This document shows, in pieces, positions 1 through 8,355 of a stretch of 64,000 nt of DNA; the stretch's first letter is position 1, and each line of letters begins with the position of its first letter. The position numbers and the translations under genes are program-made. Source of the DNA: Myroides profundi (GTDB taxonomy: Bacteria; Bacteroidota; Bacteroidia; Flavobacteriales; Flavobacteriaceae); assembly GCF_000833025.1 (NCBI RefSeq), contig NZ_CP010817.1:2604001-2668000 (forward strand), read 5' to 3'. Under the pieces are notes generated by a model. The model searched no databases and was not told the origin of the DNA. It saw nothing but the letters and a program-made list of their open reading frames with translations.

Positions 1-1269
1 TTTATCTTCCTCTGTTGCCACTGACTCTGCATCCATAGCTGATTCATCTTCCTCTGTCGACTGTATTATATTTTCACTTTCTAAAACCATCCCAAGTGAC
101 TGGCTCATAATCAAATAATCATTGATAATAGTTAATACTGTTCTTGTATCTTCAATATATTTAGACACCAAATTAACTAAATCAATTAATTCTTCACTGC
201 TTCCTAAAGTGCTGTCTGTTTCAAGAATCTTCTTTTTAAATATATCTCGAGAATTACTATAATTTATATAGGGTACAATTGATATTATAAGGTCAAAAAA
301 CTTAGTTTTATTATTGTGATTAGATATGATATCGTCTTTTACTGCATAAATAAATGTAATATTCCCATCCAAGTCTTCTGATTGATTTAATAAGAAGTTT
401 AACTCTCTTAGCTTAGTAAATACTCTCAAAGAATTAGGAAATCTATCTAGGTCCTCTATAAATACTACTTTGGTTTTAGTAGCTTGAAAAAAGTAAAGAA
501 TTTCATCAAAATATTTATCTAAAGCATTTATATTCTCTGTATTTTCTTTAGAACTAATTTCAATACTTGTAGGAGATACTTTCGATATTCTTATATTTAT
601 TAAAAATGAAATTGATTTCCAAATTAATATACCCAAACCACTAATAAAAATAGTTCTGAAAAATAAATCTGTAAATATCCCCAAATGCGGTAAGAAGGCT
701 ACTTGATCATTCACTTCAGGTAAAAATATATAACAAAAACTATATACAAAGAATAGTAATATTACAGAATAACATACTTTTTCAATTATAGATAAATATT
801 CTATCCTTTTAAATCTTGATTCTGATAAGTCGCTTTTCTTTTTAGAATACAATATTTGATTCACAATATTCATACTAATTTGCTCATTAGTAATAGCAGT
901 TGACACTTCTTCATCAACTTCAAATGTTGCTAAAGAAACTGTAATATGCACTGGTAATTCGTCTTTTTTAATTGACTTCAATGTTTTTATAATGCTACTC
1001 TTACCTGTACCATAACTTCCCATTAAAGCAATATTCTTAATATCTTTATTACATATACCCCAAAATAAACCATCTACATAAATCTTAGATGTACTATTTT
1101 CAGGTTCTCGTAAAATACTTGGGGATAAAGAATGTAAACCAATTGTTTCATCTGGTTCTTTTAACTTTGTAACCTTAGCATAATGTTTATCAATAAAAGC
1201 ACTAAAAATTCTTTTTATATTTATATTATTTACAATAACCCTCTTTGTCTTAGTAATAATTTCTCCCAT
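1..1269 (-). CDS. YobI-like membrane P-loop NTPase (5' part, C-terminus outside window)
   Basis: An open frame of 423 codons runs from an ATG at 1269 off the left edge without a stop. Residues 84-92 (GSYGTGKSS) form a Walker A motif and residues 268-277 (VVFIEDLDRF) a Walker B motif with the ED-D-R pattern of KAP/YobI-type STAND-related NTPases. Two hydrophobic segments (about 160-184 and 203-226) lie between the two motifs, as in membrane-anchored KAP/YobI NTPases. The visible C-terminal part is acidic (D/E/S-rich). These NTPases are suspected to act in phage or plasmid defence, but no function is shown here. It is transcribed leftward, away from the repeats at 1.4-2.0 kb; nothing upstream appears co-transcribed. 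The family assignment rests on motifs and topology; it could also be a plain KAP NTPase. Confidence 0.75.
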   Translation of the reverse strand, partial: MGEIITKTKRVIVNNINIKRIFSAFIDKHYAKVTKLKEPDETIGLHSLSPSILREPENSTSKIYVDGLFWGICNKDIKNIALMGSYGTGKSSIIKTLKSIKKDELPVHITVSLATFEVDEEVSTAITNEQISMNIVNQILYSKKKSDLSESRFKRIEYLSIIEKVCYSVILLFFVYSFCYIFLPEVNDQVAFLPHLGIFTDLFFRTIFISGLGILIWKSISFLINIRISKVSPTSIEISSKENTENINALDKYFDEILYFFQATKTKVVFIEDLDRFPNSLRVFTKLRELNFLLNQSEDLDGNITFIYAVKDDIISNHNNKTKFFDLIISIVPYINYSNSRDIFKKKILETDSTLGSSEELIDLVNLVSKYIEDTRTVLTIINDYLIMSQSLGMVLESENIIQSTEEDESAMDAESVATEEDK

Positions 1270-1270
1270 C

Positions 1271-1302
1271 GTTAGTATATTTTAAGAATACTAATATACT
1301 AC
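1271..1302 (-). promoter_or_regulatory. imperfect inverted repeat just before the NTPase start
   Basis: Arms GTTAGTATAT and ATATACTAC (one-base gap) lie immediately upstream of the NTPase ATG. The position suits an operator or a leader hairpin, but the AT-rich composition makes chance likely too. Confidence 0.25.
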
Positions 1303-1402
1303 ACCCTTATTAATCTATAATATGGTATTCCGTAAAACAAGACTTTTATTTAGTCATCATCCTCTTCTCTCTCCCTCCTCATAACACCTACTTCTTCAAT
1401 AC

Positions 1403-1525
1403 CGCTACAACAGCTCTTCAAGATTCCTTCAACAAACAACCTCTTAACTAGAGCATTCTTGGGGAAATGTTGAAGAAGTGTTGAAGGAAATCACTCTATG
1501 AAGTGTATTTACTGGGGTTAGGATA
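1403..1525. repeat. noncoding block of repeated TTCAAC/GTTGAA words
   Basis: The block contains facing copies of short words (CTTCAAG, CTTCAAC and then GTTGAAGAA, GTTGAAGGAA) that can pair with each other. It begins near CGCTACAA (1403) and ends with ACTGGGGTTAGGATA (1511-1525). A block at 19930-20100 has the same bounding words with a different internal word (TTCGGAA). No plausible gene lies in it. Confidence 0.4.
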
Positions 1526-1740
1526 GGTTTATTATTTTACATTTTTATTCAATATAAACATAAGCATCTAACTATAAGCAACATATAAAAATAAAAAGCT
1601 ATCCTTTTTTAATGAATAAGAGGCTAAAAGAGGTTTTATAGACTAAAAACAGCTTATAATTATAGCTTATTAAGGTAGATTATGGGTTTTTTAGAGGAAT
1701 TAAGGTGTGTTTTTAGTAAAAATATGCTTGATTATACTGC

Positions 1741-2001
1741 GGATGTAATCATCCCTACTGTTGTGTGCTGATAGGATGGGATTCTTCGCAGGCTCAGAAA
1801 GACATAGCATACGGGTATTGTGAGGATGTATGTAATACATCCCTACCATTGTGTGCTGATTGGATGGGATTCTTCGCAGGCTCAGAGGGACATAGCATAC
1901 GGGGTATTGTGAGGATGTATATAATACATCCCTACCATTGTGTGCCGACAGGATGGGATTCTTCGCAGGCTCAGAAAGACGTAGTATACAAGGTATAGTG
2001 A
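1741..2001. repeat. three tandem copies of an ~88-bp intergenic repeat
   Basis: Three units start at about 1741, 1824 and 1913 (the GGATGGGATTCTTCGCAGG block recurs at 1774, 1862 and 1951, spacing 88 and 89 bp). Each unit opens with a palindrome such as GGATGTATgtaATACATCC. Short frames in both directions through this block are products of the repeat and not genes. Related palindromes occur near 16.71 kb and 19.79 kb. Confidence 0.85.
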
Positions 2002-2059
2002 TCCTCTCCTTGCCGAAGGCACACATTCCTAATTCCTAATTTTAAATTCCTAATTAACA

Positions 2060-2998
2060 TTACAGTTCATCTTGTAACTGATTAATATACTTCTCTCTAT
2101 CTGGATAATCGATACTTTCGAGATAATCCGTTACCTCTGAGAGCCACTCTTCATTAGACTTAATCTTTACTCGGGCTACTGTCTTCTGTTGGAAATAAGG
2201 TCTATCGTCAAAAGCCTGAGCCAAATGCTGATTCATGGACGCTGCTGTTTGTGGACTTACGGGTTTACCTTCTGATTTAGCTAAAGAGTGTAATATTCCT
2301 CGCTGATAATCAGGGTTCATAATAGCTTCTTTATACTCTCCTGAATAGGCTAATACTACTGGGATTTCTTTCTTTTCTAAGATAGCAGCTCTTAATCTAT
2401 AGTTGCCATCTATAATCCAATAACCTCCAAGAGAGGGGATATACCAGGCAAATATAGGCGGTAGTGTTCCCTCTATCGCTTTCTTGCGCCACCACTTTAG
2501 ACGACCTGAGTATTCATCTACTTGGCGTGAGTATAACAACTCTCTATCCCAAGAGGCATAAGTAAAGGCGTCAAAGTCATCTTCTGTAGCTACAGTCGTT
2601 CCATAATTAGGTGGTGAGGCAAAGTCTTTATATCCTTCAAAAAGCCAAATAGAGTCATAAAAGAAGTGCTTATCTGACGACACCATTTCTTCCGCAAAAT
2701 AGCGAGACCACGACTTTAGTCTTTCTTCAGTTGATAGCTCTTTGCGCTTCTCTACTTCTTGGGAATTGATATTCTTAATCAGTCTACTCTCTTCTTCGAA
2801 AGTTCTTACTAATCCTATATCACAGAAGTCTCTACTGATCAGTCCCCACATCACTGGTTTATCTTCACAGACCAACTTCATCTTCCAATTCGAACCACTC
2901 AATAATTGCATTGTAGGAGGTGTTAATCCTTCTACGTTTAATTCTAATGCTTTCCATTGTTGATGTTCATCTGTAATATCTTTCCAATAATATTTCAT
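2060..2998 (-). CDS. ParB/Srx-like domain protein
   Basis: I set the start at the ATG at 2998 (MKYYWKDITD, 312 aa); a longer in-frame ATG at 3106 would translate through an intergenic palindromic repeat and is unlikely. Residues 196-205 (IDGNYRLRAA) followed by EIPVVLAYSG match the core of ParB N-terminal/sulfiredoxin-like domains, where the protein recognises a ligand and the basic residues bind nucleotide. The N-terminal 180 residues and the C-terminal helix-rich tail are not recognised. It appears to be monocistronic. The natural role is unknown; such stand-alone proteins are often found in mobile or defence-associated regions. Confidence 0.6.
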   Translation of the reverse strand: MKYYWKDITDEHQQWKALELNVEGLTPPTMQLLSGSNWKMKLVCEDKPVMWGLISRDFCDIGLVRTFEEESRLIKNINSQEVEKRKELSTEERLKSWSRYFAEEMVSSDKHFFYDSIWLFEGYKDFASPPNYGTTVATEDDFDAFTYASWDRELLYSRQVDEYSGRLKWWRKKAIEGTLPPIFAWYIPSLGGYWIIDGNYRLRAAILEKKEIPVVLAYSGEYKEAIMNPDYQRGILHSLAKSEGKPVSPQTAASMNQHLAQAFDDRPYFQQKTVARVKIKSNEEWLSEVTDYLESIDYPDREKYINQLQDEL

Positions 2999-3050
2999 GG
3001 GGTGTATTTTATTGTGGTAGTAAAGGTAAGGTGTTTTTATTGAAATGGGT

Positions 3051-3070
3051 GTGAAGTCTCCAGACTTCGC
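3051..3070. repeat. GAAGTC-type intergenic palindrome
   Basis: GTGAAGTC-TCCA-GACTTCGC forms an 8-bp stem. The same stem type recurs at 49257-49280 and 49390-49413, followed there by other palindromic repeats. Confidence 0.7.
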
Positions 3071-3093
3071 ACTGCAATACAAAACGTGATAAC

Positions 3094-3157
3094 GATTGTG
3101 TGACACGCATAATAATGCGTCTCTACAGGATATGTTATCCTAATTGCCGAAGACAAA
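3094..3157. repeat. REP-like palindromic element, copy 1
   Basis: The unit begins GATTGTGTGACACG, has the stem CGCAT-AATA-ATGCG, continues GTCTCTACA and ends near TAATTGCCGAAGACA. It is repeated almost exactly 105 bp further on. Confidence 0.8.
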
Positions 3158-3198
3158 CATTTGATAATTCAAGCGGAACATAAAACATTAAGTACTTA

Positions 3199-3262
3199 GA
3201 TTGTGTGACACGCATAATAATGCGTCTCTACATGATATGCTATCCTAATTACCGAAGGCAAA
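3199..3262. repeat. REP-like palindromic element, copy 2
   Basis: This is a near-identical copy of 3094-3157 with the same CGCAT/ATGCG stem and the ending TAATTACCGAAGGCA. The flanking words CACG and GTCTCTAC also surround a different stem at 49.34 and 49.47 kb. Confidence 0.8.
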
Positions 3263-3281
3263 AACTGTAAACTGTAAACCG

Positions 3282-3767
3282 TTAACTGTTAACCATTAAC
3301 TCAAACCTTCTCTTCCCTTCTACCTCGTAATCTGATACTTCTACGAAACCGATATTTGCCATCATCTTTAGAGACTTTTCGTTTCCACTACGAGCGATGC
3401 CCACGATAGTAGTTACCTCAGGTTCATTAGCCTTGATATACTCCATTAAGCCCTCTGTTCCCTCTTGTCCATAACCATATTTCCAGAAGTCTCTTCCTAT
3501 AGAGAAGCCTATTTCTACAGCTGTAGGAGATTCGAAGAAGTACATCGCAGTTCCGATTAATACCTCTCTATCTCTCTCTATCACAGCCATTCTCATTTTG
3601 GTTCTACTGTCCCATTCTTTATGAGCTTGAAGCACCATATTCTCTGCTTCTTCTATGGTCTCAAGAGGTTTACTCCCTCTGTATTGCATTGCGTCTTTAT
3701 CAGAGTAGATGTATAATAATTGTTCTTTATCTTCTATGACTAGTGGTCTAAAATATAATCTGTCCAT
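3282..3767 (-). CDS. GNAT family N-acetyltransferase (RimJ/RimL type)
   Basis: The 161-aa protein is the length of a single GNAT domain. It opens with the typical strand RLYFRPLVIEDKEQL, has a central IGFSIGRDFWKYGYGQEG acetyl-CoA-loop region (about 103-120) and a late SLKMMANIGFVEV segment, as in RimJ/RimL-like and spermidine-type acetyltransferases. The acceptor substrate cannot be told from sequence. The ATG at 3767 lies 7 bp after the stop of the upstream exporter gene, so both are probably transcribed together; a link between drug export and acetylation is possible but unproved. Confidence 0.85.
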   Translation of the reverse strand: MDRLYFRPLVIEDKEQLLYIYSDKDAMQYRGSKPLETIEEAENMVLQAHKEWDSRTKMRMAVIERDREVLIGTAMYFFESPTAVEIGFSIGRDFWKYGYGQEGTEGLMEYIKANEPEVTTIVGIARSGNEKSLKMMANIGFVEVSDYEVEGKRRFELMVNS

Positions 3768-3774
3768 GGTATCG

Positions 3775-5211
3775 TTAATTTGTTTGTTGTTTTGGTTCTT
3801 TGTATTCTCTTTTTTCGACTAGGCTTGCTCCTGCTTCTACACTTAATCTTGCAAATACACGACTAGATAAGATGGTGATAATTCCCATGACTAAAAAGGT
3901 GTATCTAAACACGTCTATTCCTTGATCATTTGTCCCAATACTGCTATTTTGGAACATCACTAAGATCATCGCTGAGATAGATATCCCTAAACTTATGGCT
4001 AACTGTTGGGTAACGGATAATAAGGTGTTTCCCTCACTTGAAGTATCATTGTCTAAATCTGCTAATGCTATGGTATTCATAGAAGTGAACTGTACTGCAT
4101 TAAATGCTCCGTTGCAAATCATCAAGATCACCAATATCCACATTGGGGTATTTTTATTGATAAAGAAGAAACAAGAGATGATTATTCCGGTCAATATTGT
4201 ATTGACAATCAATGTATTTCTATATCCGAATTTGCGTACAATAGGGATGACAAAGTTTCTAAAAACAAGGTTGGCTCCTGCCTGTGGTATCATCATTAAC
4301 CCTGCAAAGAAGGCAGAATATCCAAAGCCAACTTGTAGTAATAGTGGTACCATCAGAGGCATTCCCCCTACTCCAAATCGAGTAACTAGATTACCTATTA
4401 GCCCTACTCTTAATGTTTTTATCTTTAATAAGCTTAATCTGATAAGGGCTTTAGTAGTTCTCTGTGCGTATCGTATGTATCCTAATACGCAGATAATGGT
4501 TAGTACTCCTAATAACATTAGGGTCATTGCTGTAAATTGGGGAGAGTTCCATCGTTCGATAATCAGCGTAATGGTGGTCAATCCTCCACTGATTAGTAGC
4601 CATCCTTTTAAGTCAAATTTGCCAACTGTATTGGTAAAATTAGGAACAACTTTTCTTGCCCAAACCATAGCGACAATGCCGACAGGTAGATTAATCAAGA
4701 ATATCCAATGCCAAGAGAACTTCTCTACTAAAAAACCTCCTGCAGTAGGCCCTAACATTGGCCCTATCAATGCGGGTATGGTGATAAAGTTAATGATACC
4801 TAGTAATTGATCTTTTGGATAGGCATAAATCAGTATTAACCTTGCTACTGGTACTAACATAGATCCTCCTATGGCTTGGAAAATACGAGCCAAAACGAGT
4901 TGATCTAAGGTATTGGCTATAGAACAAAATAAGGATCCTAAGGTAAAGATACCAATGGCTAACATCAGCATATTACGTGTACCAAAGCGGTCTGCCAACC
5001 ATCCACTTAAAGGGATTAACAGGGCTACTGTCAAGGTATACGATACGATAACGCTCTGCATCTCTAAGGGTGACTCTCCTAAACTTCTAGCGATAGAGGG
5101 CAATCCTGTGTTTAGGATAGTACCATCTAATGCCTGCATAAATATAGCTAACGCAGCAAGCCAAGGTAAATACTTTTTTACCTTTGGGTCTTCAACGATC
5201 CCTATTTCCAT
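3775..5211 (-). CDS. mdtD: MFS drug exporter, DHA2 family (MdtD-like)
   Basis: The 478-aa protein is hydrophobic throughout and fits a 14-helix DHA2 (EmrB/QacA) proton antiporter in the inner membrane. The first helix carries FMQALDGTILNT (24-35) and the helix 2-3 loop has GWLADRFGTRN (70-80), the MFS motif A; LGPTAGGFLVE is the helix 5 motif region. The N-terminal half resembles E. coli MdtD closely in wording (SLGESPL, VIVSY, LFTLGSLFCS-like). No adaptor or outer-membrane channel gene is adjacent, so it may act alone. It is first in a two-gene unit with the GNAT gene. Substrate is unknown. Confidence 0.8.
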   Translation of the reverse strand: MEIGIVEDPKVKKYLPWLAALAIFMQALDGTILNTGLPSIARSLGESPLEMQSVIVSYTLTVALLIPLSGWLADRFGTRNMLMLAIGIFTLGSLFCSIANTLDQLVLARIFQAIGGSMLVPVARLILIYAYPKDQLLGIINFITIPALIGPMLGPTAGGFLVEKFSWHWIFLINLPVGIVAMVWARKVVPNFTNTVGKFDLKGWLLISGGLTTITLIIERWNSPQFTAMTLMLLGVLTIICVLGYIRYAQRTTKALIRLSLLKIKTLRVGLIGNLVTRFGVGGMPLMVPLLLQVGFGYSAFFAGLMMIPQAGANLVFRNFVIPIVRKFGYRNTLIVNTILTGIIISCFFFINKNTPMWILVILMICNGAFNAVQFTSMNTIALADLDNDTSSEGNTLLSVTQQLAISLGISISAMILVMFQNSSIGTNDQGIDVFRYTFLVMGIITILSSRVFARLSVEAGASLVEKREYKEPKQQTN

Positions 5212-5637
5212 AATATTGTAATACTAAGATTAGTTAATTCATCATCGCTGTTGTAGTAGAGTTAACTTTAGATAGGCCACGAGGTAAAATGAATACAATA
5301 CAATGCTCTTATACACTATATAAAGTTACTATCACGATGATAAACAAATATAAATAATCCAATCTATTCCCTCAGTTGTCCTATGACAAGTTCGGTCTAA
5401 AGAAATTACAAAAAGACCTCAGCTCTAACAACAAAATCATAGCATTACATCAATTAATGTACCGAATAGAAGTATATCTTATTTTTTATACAACGAATTT
5501 AGTTGAAGTTCATTTGTATAATTTAGTAAAACTTTAACCCTGAACAACTGATAAATAAACAGGCCTAAGCAATTCTACTTTACAATAGCTGATTTATACT
5601 GTTTAATAGGGCTAAATATACTAGTCAAAAGGTTTGT
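5212..5637. other. AT-rich intergenic region
   Basis: It holds the 5' side of the exporter gene. CAAATATA at 5345-5352 reads TATATTTG on the minus strand, a match to the Bacteroidota -7 box, but I see no good -33 partner. No gene or strong hairpin was found. Confidence 0.4.
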
Positions 5638-6312
5638 TTACAAAACTATTCGATAAGGATACCAATCAAAAGAAGTCTCATGAAGTGCAAAGAAATGCGT
5701 TGGCAAGACCAATCCGATAGCCTCTAGCCCTTTCTGTAAAGCGGTAGTATCTTCTAATTCTTTTATTTCGGCACCAATCATCTGTTTATACTCCCCTGTC
5801 AATTCATCAAAGTAATACACCATTATCTCTCCATCGAAGACCACTGCTATTTCTTCATCTATATCCCCTCCCCACATCTCACACTTATAGTACACGAAAG
5901 GTTGTTTCGTCTCTTCATTTAACTGTTGTAAGAAAGCGAGTAACTTACACTGTTCTAATGTAAGGTTCAAAGACAATACCATGGGAGCAATCTCTATATG
6001 TTCTATGAATTGCCATTTGTTCTTTTTGTATTCAGCATAACTTTCATAGAACGCATTATGCTCATCATCATAGGCTGTTCTACTCATAGAAGGATTAATA
6101 ACGAATAGTCCATCCTGTGGTAAACTGTGTTTAATATGCTTTCGTTCATGATGCTCATTCTCAAAGAAGATTTCTTTGGTCCATTCGCTTCTAATTCCCT
6201 TTTCTAGTGTATCTATGTTGAATAATCCTTGTCTTAATTCTTCTATTTGTTGTAAGCGTTCTATCACTGTGGTATTCGCAATAGTGTACACCTGTTCTGC
6301 ACTCCAGCTCAT
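5638..6312 (-). CDS. uncharacterised 224-aa cytoplasmic protein
   Basis: I do not recognise this protein. It has no signal peptide or membrane segment, begins MSWSAEQVYTIANTTVIER and is rich in acidic residues in its C-terminal half. Its first 35 codons and 86 bp of upstream DNA are duplicated 586 bp upstream in the direction of its promoter (6795-6984), where the copy is truncated after 37 codons. A small two-helix membrane protein gene lies between the two copies. Such truncated 5' copies often arise from tandem duplication with loss. The start at 6312 is supported by conservation of both coding and leader sequence in the duplicate. Confidence 0.7.
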   Translation of the reverse strand: MSWSAEQVYTIANTTVIERLQQIEELRQGLFNIDTLEKGIRSEWTKEIFFENEHHERKHIKHSLPQDGLFVINPSMSRTAYDDEHNAFYESYAEYKKNKWQFIEHIEIAPMVLSLNLTLEQCKLLAFLQQLNEETKQPFVYYKCEMWGGDIDEEIAVVFDGEIMVYYFDELTGEYKQMIGAEIKELEDTTALQKGLEAIGLVLPTHFFALHETSFDWYPYRIVL

Positions 6313-6398
6313 AGTATCTATTTTAGGCTAAGATACAATTATCCGTTTTTACTTAAAGTAGGTTTGTTAAAAATTGTCTTGGTAATCCTTTGCTTTAT
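6209..6398. repeat. direct repeat, copy A (gene 5' end plus leader)
   Basis: This 190-bp stretch matches 6795-6984 at an offset of exactly 586 bp with only about five mismatches. It covers the first 35 codons of the uncharacterised gene and its upstream region. Confidence 0.9.
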
Positions 6399-6498
6399 AG
6401 ATGAGAAGAGAATAAGCAATATATAGAATAAATTAGTATTAGATTATTAACTAAAAAACCAAGCATATTGCCTGGTTTTTTTCTATTCAAAGTAGTTT

Positions 6499-6702
6499 TT
6501 ATTTAGAAGATTTAATAAGTTTAAGAATAAAAAATAAACTTATTGAAAATAGTATAATAAAACCTATACCGCCTAAAAAAAACTTCCAAACATTCTCAAC
6601 TATAGATATTGTACTTAATTTATTAATCAATAAAAATAAACATAAACACATTATAACTACTAAAGATACTATAATAGGAATATTTCTTTTCACACTAAAC
6701 AT
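6499..6702 (-). CDS. small membrane protein, two helices
   Basis: The 67-aa product is almost wholly hydrophobic: helix 1 about residues 8-27 (IPIIVSLVVIMCLCLFLLIN) and helix 2 about 40-62, ending LKLIKSSK. It lies between the two copies of a 190-bp direct repeat and uses AT-rich codons. No family is recognised. It could be a real small inner-membrane protein carried along by the duplication or part of a decayed gene pair. Confidence 0.5.
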   Translation of the reverse strand: MFSVKRNIPIIVSLVVIMCLCLFLLINKLSTISIVENVWKFFLGGIGFIILFSISLFFILKLIKSSK

Positions 6703-6784
6703 ATTAACAGTCTTTTTATTTGTTTAAACATTTTTAGTTAAAAATAATTAAAAAAAACAATACTAAAATAATAAAATCAAATAT

Positions 6785-6898
6785 TTAATAAAAAGTATCT
6801 ATATTGAATAATCCTTGTCTTAATTCTTCTATTTGTTGCAAGCGTTCTATTACTGTGGTATTCGCAATAGTGTACACCTGTTCTGCACTCCAGCTCAT
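6785..6898 (-). pseudogene. truncated 5' copy of the 5638-6312 gene
   Basis: The minus-strand ATG at 6898 corresponds to the start at 6312. The first 35 codons match the intact gene, then the frame runs out of homology and stops at 6785 after 37 codons. The upstream leader is also conserved. It is best read as a remnant of a tandem duplication. Confidence 0.75.
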
Positions 6899-6984
6899 AG
6901 TATCTATTTTGGGCTAAGATACAATTATCCGTTTTTACTTAAAGTAGGTTTGTTAAAAATTGTCTTGGTAATCCTTTGCATTAT
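6795..6984. repeat. direct repeat, copy B
   Basis: This is the partner of 6209-6398. Homology ends abruptly at 6795 inside the coding part and at 6984 in the leader. Confidence 0.9.
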
Positions 6985-7025
6985 TTGTAACTTGCTGTAT
7001 AACAAAACAACACTTAACTATTCTT

Positions 7026-7481
7026 ATGGTACAGTCTCAATATAGCTCAAGAGTGATGCGTTTACTACTCGTTTTACTAGTTATTGCTTTGACACTATTT
7101 ACTATCTTTTATTTTATCTCTGATAATGCCCAAGCAGGTCATGTAAGCTTTAAAACGCACTACAGTTTCTTAGGAGGTGTGACTTTAGGGTTGGTCTTAT
7201 TTGTATTCAGTTTTTCACTGACTATGACGATGGTCAAAGATATTACCATCAAGGATAATGATATACTAGTCAGAAATCTTCTCGGGAGTCGAAAGAAGTT
7301 TTACAAACCTAATACAGTATGCGTACTTGCTCATACTAAAAGAGTTTTTCTAGGAGCTACAGAATATATCGTACTACAAGAAGGCGATAAAAGCACAAAG
7401 ATATTTGAGTTTAGCTATAAAAACTTCGAAGAAATAAAAAAACATCTCAATATAGATGTAGAGGGAAAAAGGAGAGGATAG
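7026..7481 (+). CDS. membrane protein with C-terminal cytoplasmic domain, function unknown
   Basis: The 151-aa protein has two predicted membrane helices (about 11-31 and 47-69) and a C-terminal beta-rich domain of about 80 residues (KDITIKDNDILVRNLLG onward) that recalls PH-like domains of YdbS/YcxB-type proteins. This is a topology argument and not a family match. The start at 7026 is the first ATG; an internal Met at residue 11 would keep both helices. A strong hairpin with a T-run overlaps the stop codon, so it is probably a single-gene unit. Confidence 0.6.
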   Translation: MVQSQYSSRVMRLLLVLLVIALTLFTIFYFISDNAQAGHVSFKTHYSFLGGVTLGLVLFVFSFSLTMTMVKDITIKDNDILVRNLLGSRKKFYKPNTVCVLAHTKRVFLGATEYIVLQEGDKSTKIFEFSYKNFEEIKKHLNIDVEGKRRG

Positions 7482-7508
7482 TGTCTGTAACACTAACTCT
7501 CCTTTTTT
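7466..7508 (+). terminator. intrinsic terminator overlapping the stop codon
   Basis: Outer stem AAAAAGGAGAG / CTCTCCTTTTTT encloses a second stem TAGTGT / ACACTA, ending in a T-run. It contains the stop codon of the preceding gene. Confidence 0.8.
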
Positions 7509-7545
7509 ACTATGATACTCTTAATCAATATGTAAATCAAATAAA

Positions 7546-8265
7546 ATGAGCGCTAAAGAAGATCAAATCACAATCGACAACTATCTAGATAATCATTACA
7601 TCAATCGAAGTAATTGGCTTAGGGCAGCAGTACTAGGTGCTAATGATGGTATTATATCTGTATCGAGTTTAGCAATAGGTGTTGCCACAGCTAGCGCATC
7701 AAGAGAACCTATTCTACTTGCCACAGTGGCAGGACTAGTAGCAGGCGCACTGTCAATGGCTGCTGGAGAATATGTATCTGTAAGTTCTCAGACTGATATA
7801 GAGAATGCAGATATAGCAAGAGAGGCAAAGGAACTTGAAGAAATGCCTGAAACAGAATTAAAGATTCTAGCACAGATCTATGAGCAACGTGGACTAAAAA
7901 AAGAAACGGCTATGCAGGTAGCTATTGAACTAACAGAAAAAGACGCTCTAGCTGCTCATGTGAGAGATGAATTAGGTATTAATGAAATTAATCAGGCCAA
8001 TCCTATGCAGGCAGCTCTAGCTTCAGGAGCTTCATTTACTATCGGTGGAGTGCTGCCTCTTGGGGTAGCACTATTAGCACCTGTAGAACAAATGGAATAT
8101 TGGCTATATGGTTTTACCATTATATTCCTTATGATATTAGGGGCAATATCTGCTAAAACAGGTGGTTCTAGTATCCAGAAAGCGGTTCTTAGAATCGTTA
8201 TTTGGGGATCAGTAGCGATGGGACTATCTGCATTAGTAGGCTACATATTTGGTGTCAATGTATAA
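7546..8265 (+). CDS. VIT1/CCC1 family Fe(II)/Mn(II) transporter
   Basis: The 239-aa protein has the family's N-terminal signature LRAAVLGANDGIISVSS (25-41) followed by SLAIGV and the glycine/alanine-rich helix with GALSMAAGEYVSVSSQ (67-82). A long acidic helical segment (about 85-145) corresponds to the metal-binding domain, and three more hydrophobic helices follow. Plant and yeast members move iron or manganese into vacuoles; bacterial ones are thought to export or detoxify these metals across the inner membrane. It stands alone between two terminators. Metal preference is inferred from the family. Confidence 0.88.
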   Translation: MSAKEDQITIDNYLDNHYINRSNWLRAAVLGANDGIISVSSLAIGVATASASREPILLATVAGLVAGALSMAAGEYVSVSSQTDIENADIAREAKELEEMPETELKILAQIYEQRGLKKETAMQVAIELTEKDALAAHVRDELGINEINQANPMQAALASGASFTIGGVLPLGVALLAPVEQMEYWLYGFTIIFLMILGAISAKTGGSSIQKAVLRIVIWGSVAMGLSALVGYIFGVNV

Positions 8266-8280
8266 AAGACATCATATTAT

Positions 8281-8325
8281 AAATACAAATAGAACTTAGC
8301 TTTATACTAAGTTCTATTTGTATTT
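8281..8325. terminator. bidirectional terminator between convergent genes
   Basis: A 19-bp perfect stem (AAATACAAATAGAACTTAG and its complement) around a short loop separates the VIT gene from the convergent AraC gene; A- and T-rich sides allow use in both directions. Confidence 0.85.
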
Positions 8326-8355
8326 TAATTAGACTTTTCTAGAAGTTCTAGATAG

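Noticed and set aside
1741..2001. CRISPR array
   Set aside because: Units are about 88 bp, tandem and similar throughout, without 25-40 bp unique spacers, and no cas genes are near.
1700..2026. Open frames on both strands through the repeats at 1.7-2.0 kb
   Set aside because: They arise from three copies of a noncoding repeat; the proteins are internally repetitive with no family and no plausible start region.
2999..3106. 36-codon N-terminal extension of the ParB-like gene
   Set aside because: The extension lies in palindromic repeat DNA; MKYYW at 2998 is the better start.
3995..4810. 271-codon frame antisense to mdtD
   Set aside because: The opposite strand encodes a clear 14-helix exporter with MFS motifs; the antisense frame is a shadow.
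6833..7045. 70-codon plus-strand frame across the duplicated leader
   Set aside because: It is antisense to the truncated gene copy and has no family; the minus-strand reading explains the sequence.
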